64,000 nt of DNA from Elymus sibiricus (GCA_039707655.1 CM077665.1:287126205-287190204), one strand, 5' to 3'; numbered from the stretch's first letter, positions 44,173-56,525 are shown. Translations and numbers: made by a program. Notes: generated by a model not told the origin, from the letters alone.

Positions 44173-45994
44173 TGTTGGGGAACGTTGCATGGGAAACAAA
44201 AAAATTTCCTACGCACACACAAGATCTATCCATGGTGATGAGCATCTACGAGAGGGAGAGTGAATCTACATACCCTTATAGATCGCTAAGCGGAAGCGTT
44301 AAGAAATGCGGTTGATGTAGTCGAACGTCTCCGCGATCCAAATCGCAAGTCGTCCCTCGATCCGATCACGAACTAGTGCTGAACGGACGGCACCTCCGCG
44401 TTCAACACACGTACGGCTTGATGACGCCTTCACCTCCTTGATCCAGCGAGCGATGGTGAAGTAGTAGATGAGTTCCGGCAGCACGACGGCGTGGTGATGA
44501 TGGTGAGGAACAATCTCTGCAGGGCTTCGCCAAGCACTACGGAGAATATGACGGGAGAACTAGAGGGTTAGGGTTGCCGACACACGGCTTGGGAAATCTT
44601 GATGTGTCCCGTGTGTTAGCCCTGCCCCTCTATTTATATGTTGAGCCTTGGGGTCTAAACTTGGAGTAAAAGCCTCCTCCAGGTCGGTTTTGCCCGCACA
44701 AGGTCGGTTTGGCCCGCAGGGAAAGAGTCCAACTCGGATCCCTGCAGTACCGCGCACAAGCGGTAGTACCGCTCACGAGCGGTAGTACCGCTTGAGCGGT
44801 AGTACCGCTTACGCGGCAGTACTGCCTTACCAGCGGTAGTACCGCTTAAGGCAGCAGCAAAACTTCCTTTTGCACTTTCCAATACCTCATGGGCTTTACC
44901 CCTTTGGCTCATATAAAGTGTTGCTGCACCCCGAACACTTCGGTAAACATCCGGAACCCCTTCCGGTGAATTCCGGAACCCTTCCGGAGATCAAAACACT
45001 ATTATCACATATATCAATCTTTACCTCCGGACTCTTCCGGAGATTCTCGTCATGTCCGGGATCTTATCCGGGACTCCGAACAACCTTCGGTCACCAACAA
45101 AATAACTCAACTATACTAATCGTCACCAAACGTTAAGTGTGTAGACCCTGCGGGTTCGAAAACTATGTAGACATGACCGAGACACCTCTACGATCAATAA
45201 CCAATAGCGGGACCTGGATGCCCATATTGGCTCCTACATATTCTACGAAGATCTTTATCGGTCGAACCTCTATGTCAAGGATTCAGTTAATCCCGTATAC
45301 TGTTCCCTTTGTTCTTCGGTATGTTACTTGCCCGAGATTCGATCGTCGGTATCTCTATACCTAGTTCAATCTCGTTACCGGCAAGTCTCTTTACTCGTTC
45401 TGTAATACAAGATCTCGTGGCTAACATTTTAGTCACATTGCTTGCAAAGCTCATTGTGATGTTGTATTACCGAGTGGGCCCTGAGATACCTCTCCGTCAC
45501 ACGGAGTAACAAATCCCAGTCTTGATCCATGCCAACCCAACAGACACCCTCGGAGATACCTGTAGAGCACCTTTATAGTCACCCAGTTACGTTGCGACGT
45601 TTGATACACACAAGGTACTCCTCCGATGTCAGGGAGTTGCATGATCTCATGGTCATAGGAACAGATACTTGACATGCAGAAAACAATAGCAATAAACTGA
45701 CACGATCATATGCTACGTTCGTAGTTTGGGTCTTGTCCATCACATCATTCTCCTAATGATGTGATCCCGTTATCAAATGACATCTCATGTCCATGGCTAG
45801 GAAACCTTCACCATCTTTTGATCAACAAGCTAGTCAACTAGAGGCTTACTAGGGACACAATGTTGTCTATGTACCCACACATGTATTTGAGTTTCCAATC
45901 AATACAATTATAGCATGGATAATAAACGATTATCATGAACAAGGAAATATAATAATAACCAATTTATTATTGCCTCTAGGGCATATTTCCAACA
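44173..45994 (-). repeat. Element G 5' LTR
   Basis: An 1822-bp copy of the LTR at 37,098. The main difference is five rather than seven palindrome copies at 44,755-44,850, which accounts for the length difference. Elsewhere only scattered substitutions are visible. Confidence 0.9.
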
Positions 45995-46468
45995 TATAGC
46001 ACTATAGGTGGAATAGAATGCGATGGTAGGGATCAAGGGGAAGTCAAAAAGGAAGATAGTCTCGCATCAACTAGGCGGATCACCGGGCTATGGAGATGCC
46101 CATCAATCGATATCAATGCGAGGAGTAGGAATTTCTGTGCAACGGATGCAATAAGAGCTATAAGTGTATGAAAGCTCAATGGAAATTAAGTGGGTGTGCA
46201 TCCAACTTTCTTGCTCATGAAGACCTCGGGCATTTGACGAAGCCCAACATCCAAATATACAAGCAGTATTCTATAATGAAAAAATCCCACTAGTATAAGA
46301 AAGGGACAACCCAGGAGACTCTCTAAATGAAGAACATGGTGCTACTATGAAGCACAAGTGTGGTAAAAAGATAGTAGCATTGCTCCTTCTCTCTTTTATT
46401 TAATTTTTTGTGGGCTCTCTTTGGCCTCTCTTTTTTCGTTCGGAGTCTCATCCTAGCTGGTGGGGGAA
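45995..46468 (-). other. Element F internal, 3' non-coding piece 2
   Basis: Continues F after the Copia element (GGTGGAATAGAATGCGATGG). It matches the reverse complement of H at about 53,300-53,830. No coding frame. It ends at the solo LTR K; GGGAA at 46,464-46,468 is the left target duplication. Confidence 0.7.
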
Positions 46469-48022
46469 TGATACGTCTCCAACGTATCTATAATTTTAGA
46501 TTTTTCCATGCTATAATATTATCATTCTAGGATGCTTTTGGGCATGTATTTGCCTATTCATATTATTTTTTAGTACTAACCTATTAACCTAGTGCCCAGT
46601 GCCAGTTGTTGTTTTCTGCATGTTTTCGGCTTTTCAGGTTTACAGTACCAAACGAAGTCCAATTGCCATGAAACTATTTGATGGTTTTTTTGGACCGAAA
46701 GAATAACCTGGAAGCTTCGGGAGAAGACCGGAGGCCGCACGAGGGCCCCACGAGGCAACAGGGCGCACCCAGGGGGGTCGACGCGCCCTGTTAGCTCGTG
46801 GGTCCCCCTCTCGTCTCCCGATGTCCCTATCTGGCCTATAAATTCACATATATTCTGGAAACCCTAGGGGAGCTCCCGAAACACTTTTTCCGCCGCTGCA
46901 AGTCTCTGTTCCGTCGTGAGCCCATCTGGAGCTTTGTTCTGGTGCCCTGCCAGAGGGGGAATCGGTCATGGAGGGCCTATTCATACCTTGCTTCTCCCAT
47001 GATGATGTGTGAGTAGTCTACCACAGACCTACGGGTCCATAGATAGTATCTAGATGGCTCTATCTCTCTCTATGTTCTTCAATACGAAGTTCATCGCATC
47101 TTCGCGATGATCTATTCGATGTAATGACTTTGTGCGATGCATTTGTTGGGATCCGATGAATTGTGGGTTTATGTTCAGATTATTCATGAAAAATATTTGA
47201 GTCTCCTATGAATTATATTATAGCTTCATAAATCTCTCCGATCTATTGATTTGGTTTGGCCAACTAGATTGATCTTTCTTCAATGAGAGGGGTGCGTTGT
47301 AGTGGGTTCTATCTTGCGGTGCTCTATATCCCAGTGATAAAGTAGGGGACAAGACACGTATTTGTATTGCTGCCACTAAGGATACAACAATGGGGTTGAT
47401 TCATATTAATTGGATTTTTTTGTCTACATCGTCTCATTGTTCTTCAAGCATTACTCTGTTTTACTTAATACTCCAGATGCATGCTGGATAGCGGTCGATG
47501 GGTCGAGTAATAGTAGTAGCTGCAGGCAGGAGTCGGCCTACTTGCTTATCGACGTGATGCCTATATACACATGATCATTGTCGTGAATAAATATTGCATA
47601 ACTATGTGCTTTTCTATCAATTGCCCAACAGTAATTTGTTTACCCACCGTATGCCTACTTCGAGAGAGATGCCACTAGAGAACATTATGGCCCCCGGGTC
47701 TATTCACATATAAATTTAGAAACACTACTATTTCCTGGCTGTCATTATTTCCTTTTTGTTTATTTTGTAATTTATATTTATCTAACTATCAACTACACTA
47801 CTTATCTACTTGCAAGTAATGAGTTCAAGGGGCTTGACAACCCTCTTGCCCGCGTTGGGTGCAAGTGTTTGCTATTTTGTGCGTAGGCGCTGAAGACGGG
47901 AGTTGCGTGCTCCTCCTATTGGTTCGATAACCTTGGTTCTCACTGAGGGACGTACTTATCTATACTGTGCTGCATCATCCGCTCCTCTTCGCAGAAAAAC
48001 CCAACGCTGGTCACAAGTATCA
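46469..48022 (+). mobile_element. Element K: solo LTR of a Gypsy element
   Basis: A 1554-bp LTR with TGATACGTCTCC start and CACAAGTATCA end, flanked by GGGAA at 46,464-46,468 and 48,023-48,027. No second LTR or internal domain. Palindrome arms CCCACGAG (46,747-46,754) and CTCGTGGG (46,795-46,802), then TATAAAT at 46,837-46,843. Opposite orientation to its host element F. Confidence 0.88.
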
Positions 48023-48027
48023 GGGAA

Positions 48028-49959
48028 TCATAGTCTCCATCATCCTTTCCTCACTAGGACAATGCTCTAATAATGATGACCATCACACTTTTTTTTACTT
48101 ACAACTCAACTATATGAATGCCTCTAGCAGTGTAGTAGGATGTTCAATCATCTAGCATAACATGTAAAAAAATGATGAACGGTGGAATTGCCACAAATAT
48201 CATGTATGCTCTATATGATCATGCAAAGCAATATGATGATGAACACACAAGTCATGTGATGGAACGGTGCAATTTGCATGGCAATATATCTCGGAATGGC
48301 TATGGAAATGCCATAATAGGTAGGTATGGTGGCAGTTTTCAGGAAGATATAAGGATGTTTATGTTTGATATAGCGTATCATATCACGGGGTTTGGATGCA
48401 TCGGCAATGTTTGCACCAACTGTCGAGGTGAGAAAGGGAAATGCACGGTACCGGAGAGGCTAGCAAATTGAGAAAAGGTGAGAGTGCATATATTCCATGG
48501 ACTCACATTAGTCATAAAGAAATGATATACTTATTGTAAAAGTCTATTATCCCTCGAAGCAAAATACTACTTGCATGCATCTAGGGAATTGCTTGGTGGG
48601 AGTTAACCATCGCGTGCATCCGATTATAACATCACTCAAGTATTTCATTTCATACATAAAAATGCTCACACCTCATCACCATGCCACGACCAATACTTAG
48701 ATCAGAAGTTAATAACAAGCTATAATACCGATATTTCTACTAACCAATGATCTTGAACCAATATCCTTTCATACTACTACATCAGTATAATTGAACCATA
48801 CATTTCATATTTAGCGATCTACATGAAAGTTTTTATATACCCCCTTCAATACCTATCCTTTTTGGACTAGTCTTATAACACGGTCATACTGCCATTACTA
48901 TTTATTAGAGTCTAAAAAATATTTAAGTTAAGCATGATAGTGCAATCATTTCTTTAAAATATAATCACCGCCATGCTCTAAAAGATATAAGTGAAGCACT
49001 AGAGCAACTTCCTAGCCCAAAAGATATAAGTGAAGCACATAGAGTATTCTAGAAAATCATGATAATTACGTGTCCCCCTCAAAAGGTGTGTCAAGTGAAC
49101 AATGATTGTGTAAAACTTAAAATAAAACAAACTATAATACATGACGCTCCAAGGAAAACTCATATCGTGTGATGAATAAAAATGTAGCTCCAAGTGACAT
49201 ACCGATAGATTGTAGACGAAATAGGGGATGCCATCCAAGGAATCACCAAGCTTAGATGCTTGGGTATTACTTGAATATTACCATGGGCTTCCTTGGGCAT
49301 CCCCCATCTTAGGGTCTTGCCACTCCTTATTCCTTCATCCATCGTTGTCTCACCTGAAACTTCAAAACTTCAGCACACAAAACTCAACATAAACCTCACG
49401 AGATCCGTTAGTATAATAGACATATCATAAACTTTAGGTAATGTTATAAATAGGTTCTTATTTAACTATTTCATAATATCTACTGTATTCGAACCTCTCC
49501 ATGACATATACCCCCCGATATAATCTCATCCTTAAAACAGGCGAACTATGCAAGCAAAAAATAGAATCTGTCTAAAACAGAACAATCTGTAATGATTTGC
49601 ACTAGAAGCATACTTATATAAATAAAAAAAATCTAAAAAATTAAGACGACCTGATAAATTTGTATAGAATTACCATGTAAAAAATTCAGATCAAAAAGAC
49701 ACTCGAGTTAAATGAGAGAAATTAAATACTGGGCGCAAAAGTTTCTATTTTTGCACAGTATCAATTCTACTATCATCCAAATCACCCCAAAGGCTTTCGT
49801 TGGCACAAGCACTAATTAAAACATAAAAACACAATCATTATAGTATAAATAATTGTGTGAACTCACAATAACATAAGTAAAAGCAAAAGTTTAAGATAAC
49901 TATTGGGTTGCCTCCCAACAAGCGCTATTGTTTTATGCCCCTAGCTAGGCATAATGCAT
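48028..49959 (-). other. Element F internal, non-coding piece 3
   Basis: The first 1.4 kb (48,028-49,440) matches the reverse complement of H at about 51,830-53,285 (ATAGTCTCCATCATCCTTTCC; CAATATATCTCGGAATGGC). No conserved coding frame. About 49,440-49,959 is AT-rich with nothing recognised. Confidence 0.6.
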
Positions 49960-50782
49960 AGTTTCAATTATTGTCGTCCTTCATATTCAACTCCTCAATT
50001 ATACAACCATGCTTCCTAGGAGGGTTGTCATACAAGTTCTTAATGATTACACTCCTAGAAACAATGTGGGGAAATTTATTTTTAGAGATAGGTTCATTTA
50101 TTATATCAATGAAGTTGGGGTGCACACTAGCTTATCATTTTAAGATCTTCATTCCCTTTACTAGAAGTGGAACTTCTATTCTTAGGAACATACATAACCT
50201 TGGAATTACTATTAGGAGGATTCTTTTCGATAGTGTTAGTGGAAGAAAAATCGGAATCCAAATTACTAATAATTTCTTCCAACTTATCAATTCTAGACAA
50301 ACTTTGTCCAAATCGTTCATTAATTATCGGTTCCTTTTCTTTTAGCGTATTTAAAGGAATTCCTACTTTTGAACGAAATTGAGTAACTTGATGGATCTTT
50401 TTATCTAACTTTTAAATATGCTCAATGGTAGGCACATTATTCTCGATATCTTCTAACATACGCATAACATGTTTCAAAGTCAATGTCGTCTCATTAATAG
50501 TGACAGGTGGTGATCCCACTAAATTTGCCATGGTATTGAAAGCATCGATGGTGTGACAACTCAAGAAATTCCCTCCAGTAATAGTATCAAGAACAAATCT
50601 ATACCAAGTAGTAACACCCACATAAAATTCTAAATAAGAACGTTGGTGGATTGGTTATGGGTTGATCTAGTTTGAGCATCGCAAATCCTATATGTAGCAT
50701 CTTTTAAGATTTCTCCTCCCCTTTGTTTAAAATTAAGCACTTCATTTTTGGGAGTACAAGAAACAAGAGAAGAACTAGCCAT
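49960..50782 (-). pseudogene. Element F gag-like remnant
   Basis: ATG at 50,782 begins MASSSLVSCTPKNEVLNFKQRGGE, followed by a stop and a one-base shift. It then continues as VGVTTWYRFVLDTITGGNF and LKHVMRMLEDIENN (50,621-50,412). Further fragments reach about 49,960 (KLEEIISNLDSDFS in another frame). I recognise this as the short gag-related ORF of some non-autonomous Triticeae Gypsy elements. It has no zinc knuckle or protease. Confidence 0.55.
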
Positions 50783-50911
50783 AGTGGCAAAGAAAGCAAA
50801 CAAGCAAACAAAAATATTTTTGTGTTTTTGATTTGTTAGAGAAGTGGAGGGATATGAAAAAGAGAGGCAAATAAAAAGTAGAACAAGTGGATGTTAGTTG
50901 GTATGTAGGAA

Positions 50912-51417
50912 CCTGGTGATCGATTCCCCCTTTGGCAAAGTACCGGAAAAGGCCTCCAGATGGGACCGCGAAAGAAGAGAGGCTTGCGGTGGCACAAAAA
51001 GTGTTTCGGGTGTCTCTATGGTGTTTAGGAAGTGTATGTGAATTTATAGAAGTGGAACTAGGTCCAGCGGAGTTGCGTGGGAGTCACGAGCTCACAGTGC
51101 GCGCCCTACCCACCAGGCCACGCCGAGTAAGGTCATGACTCTCCCGTTCATCTTCTGGACTCCTCCCGAACCTTCTAGGGTCTCTTTTGGTCTAGAAAAA
51201 TCATCATAAAGTTTCATCGTGTTTGGAATTCGTTTGATATTTATTTTCTGAAAAGTAAAAAACACATAAAAACAAGAACTGGCATTAGGCTCTGGGTTAA
51301 TAGGTTAGTCCCAATAAAATGATATAAAATATCATATAATTGCATATAAACTATCCAAGATTGATAATATAATAGCATGAAACAATAAAAAATTATAGAT
51401 AGATTGGAGACGTATAT
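50912..51417 (-). repeat. Element F 5' LTR, shortened
   Basis: Matches the right-hand 500 bp of the F 3' LTR (36,240-36,755), with the palindrome partly decayed (arms 51,081-51,093 and 51,131-51,141). The rest of the LTR and the primer site are missing, so a deletion joins the LTR to the region before gag. The end reads GTATAT where GTATCA is expected. Confidence 0.7.
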
Positions 51418-51422
51418 GTGGT

Positions 51423-51829
51423 CCCCCACCCAAAAAATACAAAGCTTGCAAAATTTGCCATCTCACTTTGCATATTTGCCGACCCAATGGGCACTTGCTA
51501 AATTTTGTCAAGGCTTTGTAAAAGTGGTCCCCTTCATATTTTCGTCTCAGTGACTAGTGTGCCCGTGTGTGATGTGCACGTGTATGTGTGTGTTGTGTGT
51601 GCGTTGTGGGTGCATGGACACGTGTGTGCTGCGCGTGTGTACGTGTGTGTTGTGTGTGTACGCGTATGCGTGTGTGCGCGTGTACACGAGTTGTGCTAGT
51701 ATACATGTGACGTGTCTATGACAAATTGTTCCCACATGTGATTGTGTGTTTTGTGCAAATATAGCAATCCGATATACAAGGGCTTGCGAAGAAAGGTAAT
51801 GTTGGATTATAATTATACAATAATGTGAT
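51423..51829. other. Host sequence with TG-rich tract
   Basis: Continues the sequence interrupted by F (CTTTGTATAAGTGGT to CCCCCACCC). About 51,560-51,705 is a degenerate TG/CG alternating tract. Frames through it are simple-sequence artefacts. Confidence 0.6.
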
Positions 51830-54800
51830 GGCAGGACATGATGGGATTTGGTGTTATATGTACTAACCTTTCTAATAAAAGTTCTGTTAAGTTTTGTGTG
51901 GATGAAGTGTTTCAAGATCGAGGAGGTATCGATATGAGAAGAATAAGGAGAGGGAAGAGTTTGAGATTGGGGATGCCCAAGGCACCCCAAGTAAATATTC
52001 AAGGAGACTCAAGTGTCTAAGCTTGGGGATGCCCCGGAAGGCATCCCATCTTTCTTATTCAACAATTATCGGTATGTCTCGGTTTTTGTTTTGTTCACAT
52101 GATATGCGTAAATTCTTGGAGCATCATGTGCCTTTTATTTTCCTTTTAGCAATACACCATGCTGGTATGGGAAAGTCCATGGTTGATTTATAGAATTATC
52201 TTTGCACTTCACTTATATCTTTTGAGTATGGCTTTATAGAATGCTTCATGTGCTTCACTTATATCATTTGAAGTTGGATGCCTGTTTCTCAACATATAGA
52301 AAACCGTTATTTGTAGAATGCTCTTTTGCTTCACTTATATTTATTAGAGCATGGTCTTTTTTTTAAAGAAATTAAACTCTCATGATTCACTTATACATAT
52401 TTAGAGAGTCAACAGGAATTGGTCATTCACATGGTTAGTCATGAAATCCTACATAAAACTTGTAGATCACCGAATATGATATATTTGATTCCCTACAATA
52501 GTTTTGTGACAATAAGATAGTAATATGTGGGGTACTAGTGGATGATTGTGGATTAGTAGGAATATCAGTGTTAAGGTTTGTGATTCCTGAAGCATGCACG
52601 TATAGTCTCTAGTATGCGATGAAGTTGGAGCATAATTTATCCTTGATTGAAATCCTTTGTGTTGTTATAATCGGGGGCGCGCGATGGTTAAATCATCCCA
52701 ACCTCCTCCCTAGGGGCATACGAGTAGTACTTTGCTTCGAGAGAGCTAATAAAACCTTGCAATAAGTATGTGAGTTCTTTATGACTAATGTGAATCCATG
52801 GATATACGCACTCTCACAAACCTCATATTTGCTAGCCTCTTTGGTACCGTGCATTGCCCATTCTCACCTTGAGGATCGGTGCAACCTTTGTCGGTGCATC
52901 CAACCCCCGTGACATGATACGCTCTGTTGCACATAAGCCTCATTATATCTTCCTCAAAACAGCCACCATACCTACCTATTATGGCATTTCTATAGCCATT
53001 CCGAGATATGTTGCCATGCAACTTCCACCGTCACATCATATGACTTGTACACCCATTGTCATATTGTTTCCCATGATCGTAAGATACCTAGCATCATATT
53101 TCCATGGCTTGTCCATTTTTTGATATCTTCTGCTACGCTAGATCATTGCACATCCTGGTACACTGCCAGAGGCATTCATATTGAGTCATATTGTTTGATA
53201 GGTCTTCATATCGAGTTGTAAGTAAATAAAAGTGTGATGATCATCATTATTAGAGCATTGTCCCAGTGAGGAAAGGATGATGGAGACTACGATTCCCCCA
53301 CAAGTAGGGATGAGACTCCGTACGAAAAATGAAAAATGGGGGAGGCCAAATGAGCCCACCACAAAACAAAATGGGGGAGGCGGAAAAAAAATCCCACCAT
53401 GAAAAAAAACAAATCAATGAGAGAAAAAGAGAGAAGGGACTTTGCTACTATCCTTTACCACACTTGTGCCTCAAAGTGGCACCATGTTGTTCATATAGAG
53501 AATCTCCTGAGTTGTCATTTTCATATGCTAGTGGGAATTTTTCATTATAGAACTTGGCTAGTATATTCCTATGATGGGCTTCCTCAAATGCCCGAGGTCT
53601 TCATGAGCAAGCAAGTTGGATGCACACCCACTTAGCTTCAGTCGAGCTTTCATACACTTATAACTCTAGTGCATCTGTTGCATGGCAATCCCTACTCCTC
53701 GTATTGATATCTATTGATGGGCATCTCCATAGCCCGTTGATACGCCGAGTTGATGCGAGAATTTTTTTTCTCCACTTTTTACCCCTTTTATACCTACCAC
53801 CATATTCTATTCCACCCACATGCTATATCTACGGTTCACGCTCCTGTATTGTGTGAGTAATAAAAAGCTGAAGCACGTTAAAACATATGATCCAATTGCT
53901 TGGTTTAACACCGGGGTGCTCAAGATTTATACTTTATGCTAGGAAGACCAAGCATGACAGGCTATATGATTTTGTAGGGATAGCGTTCTTTAGCATTGTT
54001 ATTTTGAAAGGACATGATTGTTTGCTAGTAAACTTGAGTATTGATGTCTTTATGTCAAATGATAGACTATTGCCTTGAATCACTTGTATCTTAATATTCA
54101 TGCCATGATTAGACATTTGTTTAAGATTATGTTAGGTAGCATTCCACATCAAAAATTAGCTTTTTATCATTTACCTACTCGAGGACGAGGAGTCATTAAG
54201 CTTGGGGATGATGATACGTCTCTGTCGTATCTATAATTTTTGGTTGTTTCATGCCAATATTCTACAACTTTCATATACTTTTGGAAACATTTTATATTAT
54301 TTTTGGGACTAACTTACTTATCCAGTGCCCAGTGCCAGTTCCTGTTTTTTTTTGTGTTTTTTGTTTCATAGAAATTCCATATCAAACGAAGTCCAAACGC
54401 GATAAAAATTTATAGAGATTTTTTTGGAACATATGTGAATTTTGGGAAGAAGAATCAACCCAACACGGTGCCCGAGGGAGGCACAAGCCAATTGGGCGTG
54501 GCTAGGGGGGTTGGCCACGCCCTGGTAGCTTGTGCCTCCCCCTTAAGTCGTTTGGGGCCCTACTTTCGCCGCAAGGAAGATATTTTCGCGATAAAAATGA
54601 CCTCAAAATTTCAGCTCGGTCGGAGTTACGAATCTCCGGATATTTAAGAAACGGTGAAGGGGTTAGAAAACAGTCGCGAAAAGAGGAGAGTAACAGAGAG
54701 AGAGAGATCCAATCTCGGAGGGGCTCTTGCCCTCCAGGAGCCATGGCGGACATGGACCAGAGGGGAAACTCTCCTCCCACCTAGGGAGGTCCAAGGAAGA

Positions 54801-55736
54801 CGAATAAGGAGGGGGGCTTTCTCTCTCCCGGTGGCGCCGGAGCACCATCGGGGCAACCATCGTGACGGCGATCTACACCAACAACTTCGCCGCCGTCACC
54901 ACCAACTCTCTCTCTCTCTATGCGGCGGGTAAATCCTCTATTCCCCGCTCTAATCTCTACTTAAACATGGTGCTTAATGCTATATATTATTATCAAATGA
55001 TGTGTGGCTATCCTATGATGTTTGAGAATATTTCGTATGTCCTACGGGTTAATTGTGGTATGATGTTATTGATATGACTTCGATGTTGATATGGTGATGT
55101 CGTAAGGTGCCCTCCGTGCCACACACACATGAGGGAATCCCGCTGGAGGGTTTGCAATATATTCATGATTCGCTTATAGTGGGTGGCTAGAGTGACAGAA
55201 GCTTACAACCGACTAAGGGGATTGTTGCGTATGGGAGTAAAGAGGACTTGATGTTTAATGCTATGATTGGGTTTACCTTAATGATTTATAGTAGTTGCGG
55301 ATGCTTGCTAGAGGTCCAATAATAAGTGCATATGATCCAAGTACGGAAAGTGTGTTAGCATATGCATCTCCCTCATTGCATACGACAAGTATCTATCATG
55401 TTATATTAAATTGCCTATGGACAATCTTTCTCTTGTGCTACACAAAGCTTTCTACTAAACAATTAACTTAATTAATATTTATCTAAATAGCACCTAATTT
55501 TTATTTCCACGTTTTCTATTATATTGCAAAAGTATCTACAAAGTACTTCTAGTTTTATTCTCGCAAAATAGTTTCATACTTGTTCTAGGTAAAATAAGCG
55601 TTGACGTGCTTAGAGTTTTATCGGTGGTCGATAGAACTTGAGAGAATATTAATTCTGCCTTTAGCTCCTCATTGGGTTTGACACTCTTACTTATCGAAAA
55701 AGGCTACACACGATCCTCTAACCTTGTGGGTTATCA
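51830..55736 (+). mobile_element. Element H: 3' part of a Gypsy retrotransposon related to F
   Basis: Plus-oriented internal 3' region (51,830-54,211), polypurine tract (AAGCTTGGGGATGA at 54,199) and 3' LTR (54,212-55,736). The internal region is the reverse complement of F pieces at 36,756-37,097, 45,995-46,468 and 48,028-49,440. The 5' part is missing; the left boundary is approximate. No coding sequence retained. Confidence 0.7.
54212..55736 (+). repeat. Element H 3' LTR
   Basis: A 1525-bp LTR, TGATACGTCTCT to CTTGTGGGTTATCA. Palindrome GGGAGGCACAAGC (54,476-54,488) against GCTTGTGCCTCCC (54,528-54,540), with inner arm GGGCGTGGC against GCCACGCCC. It abuts exonuclease coding sequence at 55,737. 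Confidence 0.85.
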
Positions 55737-55933
55737 TATTCCGAAAGGCCAAGCCCGTGGTCTTGAGCACATTTTCATCGTTGGTGGTGTCCACTGTACT
55801 GAATATGTAGTCGGGGCTGTTGACAAACCTGGCGAAACACTCGCAAGGCCTTGTGGCCAGGCAGTAGTGGTAGACAAGCACGTGATGGTGGACGCACAAT
55901 TGGGCGACGGCAACCTTCTAATCATACCCAACA
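55737..55933 (-). pseudogene. 3'-5' exonuclease-domain gene, second fragment
   Basis: The minus strand encodes KVAVAQLCVHHHVLVYHYC, ATRPCECFARFVNSPDYIFS and TVDTTNDENVLKTTGLAF, matching the plant RNase D-like (WRN-exonuclease-like) family. A stop precedes KVAV. The fragment is bounded by element E on the right and the H LTR on the left, so the domain's remainder is missing here. Family members remove nucleotides from RNA or DNA 3' ends with DEDDy acids. Confidence 0.7.
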
Positions 55934-56525
55934 TGTCGGGGATATTACCCACGGTTTGACCCGGCCAGGAGAATGATCCGACCCATCATTTGGCGGCTCA
56001 TACGGGCACCGTGTTTTATCGGGTCAACCTAGACGGCAAGGCCCAAGGCCCAGTGTGCACCCCGGCAGAAGACGGCTCATAGAGAGGCCAGGAGAGCCGC
56101 CTCCACAGAGAAGGCCCAAGAAGAGGAAGAGTTCCCTCACAAGAGAAACAAGACTCGGATTAGGACTCAAAAGAGACTAGTCCTAGTCCTACTCCCAGCA
56201 GGACTCTACATGTAAACCTACCCCTTCAACTTATGTAAGGAGAGGTAAGGCACCCCAAGAGGGACAAGTTCAAGTCATTAGACATAGACAGATTAGAGGC
56301 TCTCGAGATTAGAGGTAGCAATTCCGCACCCTTGTAATCGAGATCATCATCATCATCAATACACACAAAGCAGGACGTAGTCTTTTACCTCCATCGGAGG
56401 GGCCGAACCTGGGTAAACTCGCGTCTCTCGATTCCGACCAACCCCTCTCAAGACGCCACCTAGTTGCGATGGCCTCACACCTAAGTTCTCTCACGAGGAC
56501 ATCATGCCGTGACAAAACCACGACA
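55934..56525 (+). repeat. Element E 5' LTR
   Basis: A 592-bp LTR ending AAACCACGACA. It is followed by GT and the primer site TGGCGCCCAACGTGGAGC (56,528-56,545), which matches the tRNA-Lys-type complement at 16 of 18 positions. Confidence 0.85.

Larger units (their letters stand above)
37098..45994 (-). mobile_element. Element G: BARE/WIS/Angela-type Copia retrotransposon
   Basis: LTRs are 37,098-38,962 and 44,173-45,994, starting TGTTGGGGAACGT and ending TTTCCAACA. Target duplication is TATAT/TATAG (4 of 5 match). A tRNA-iMet primer site is at the right LTR and a polypurine tract (AAGTGGGAGAC, minus strand) at the left, so transcription is minus. One uninterrupted polyprotein fills the internal region. 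LTRs differ by scattered substitutions and a contraction in a palindromic array, so this is one of the younger insertions here. Confidence 0.95.
35222..51417 (-). mobile_element. Element F: non-autonomous Gypsy retrotransposon, split by G and K
   Basis: Flanked by GTGGT at 35,217-35,221 and 51,418-51,422. The 3' LTR is 35,222-36,755. The internal pieces are 36,756-37,097, 45,995-46,468 and 48,028-50,911, then a shortened 5' LTR 50,912-51,417. It encodes only a short gag-like frame near the 5' end; I find no protease, RT or integrase. Its 3' half is non-coding but closely resembles element H in reverse orientation, so it belongs to a family with a conserved 3' region. Confidence 0.8.

Noticed and set aside
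51547..52002. A 151-codon minus-strand frame rich in His and Thr
   Set aside because: Produced by the TG-rich simple-sequence tract.
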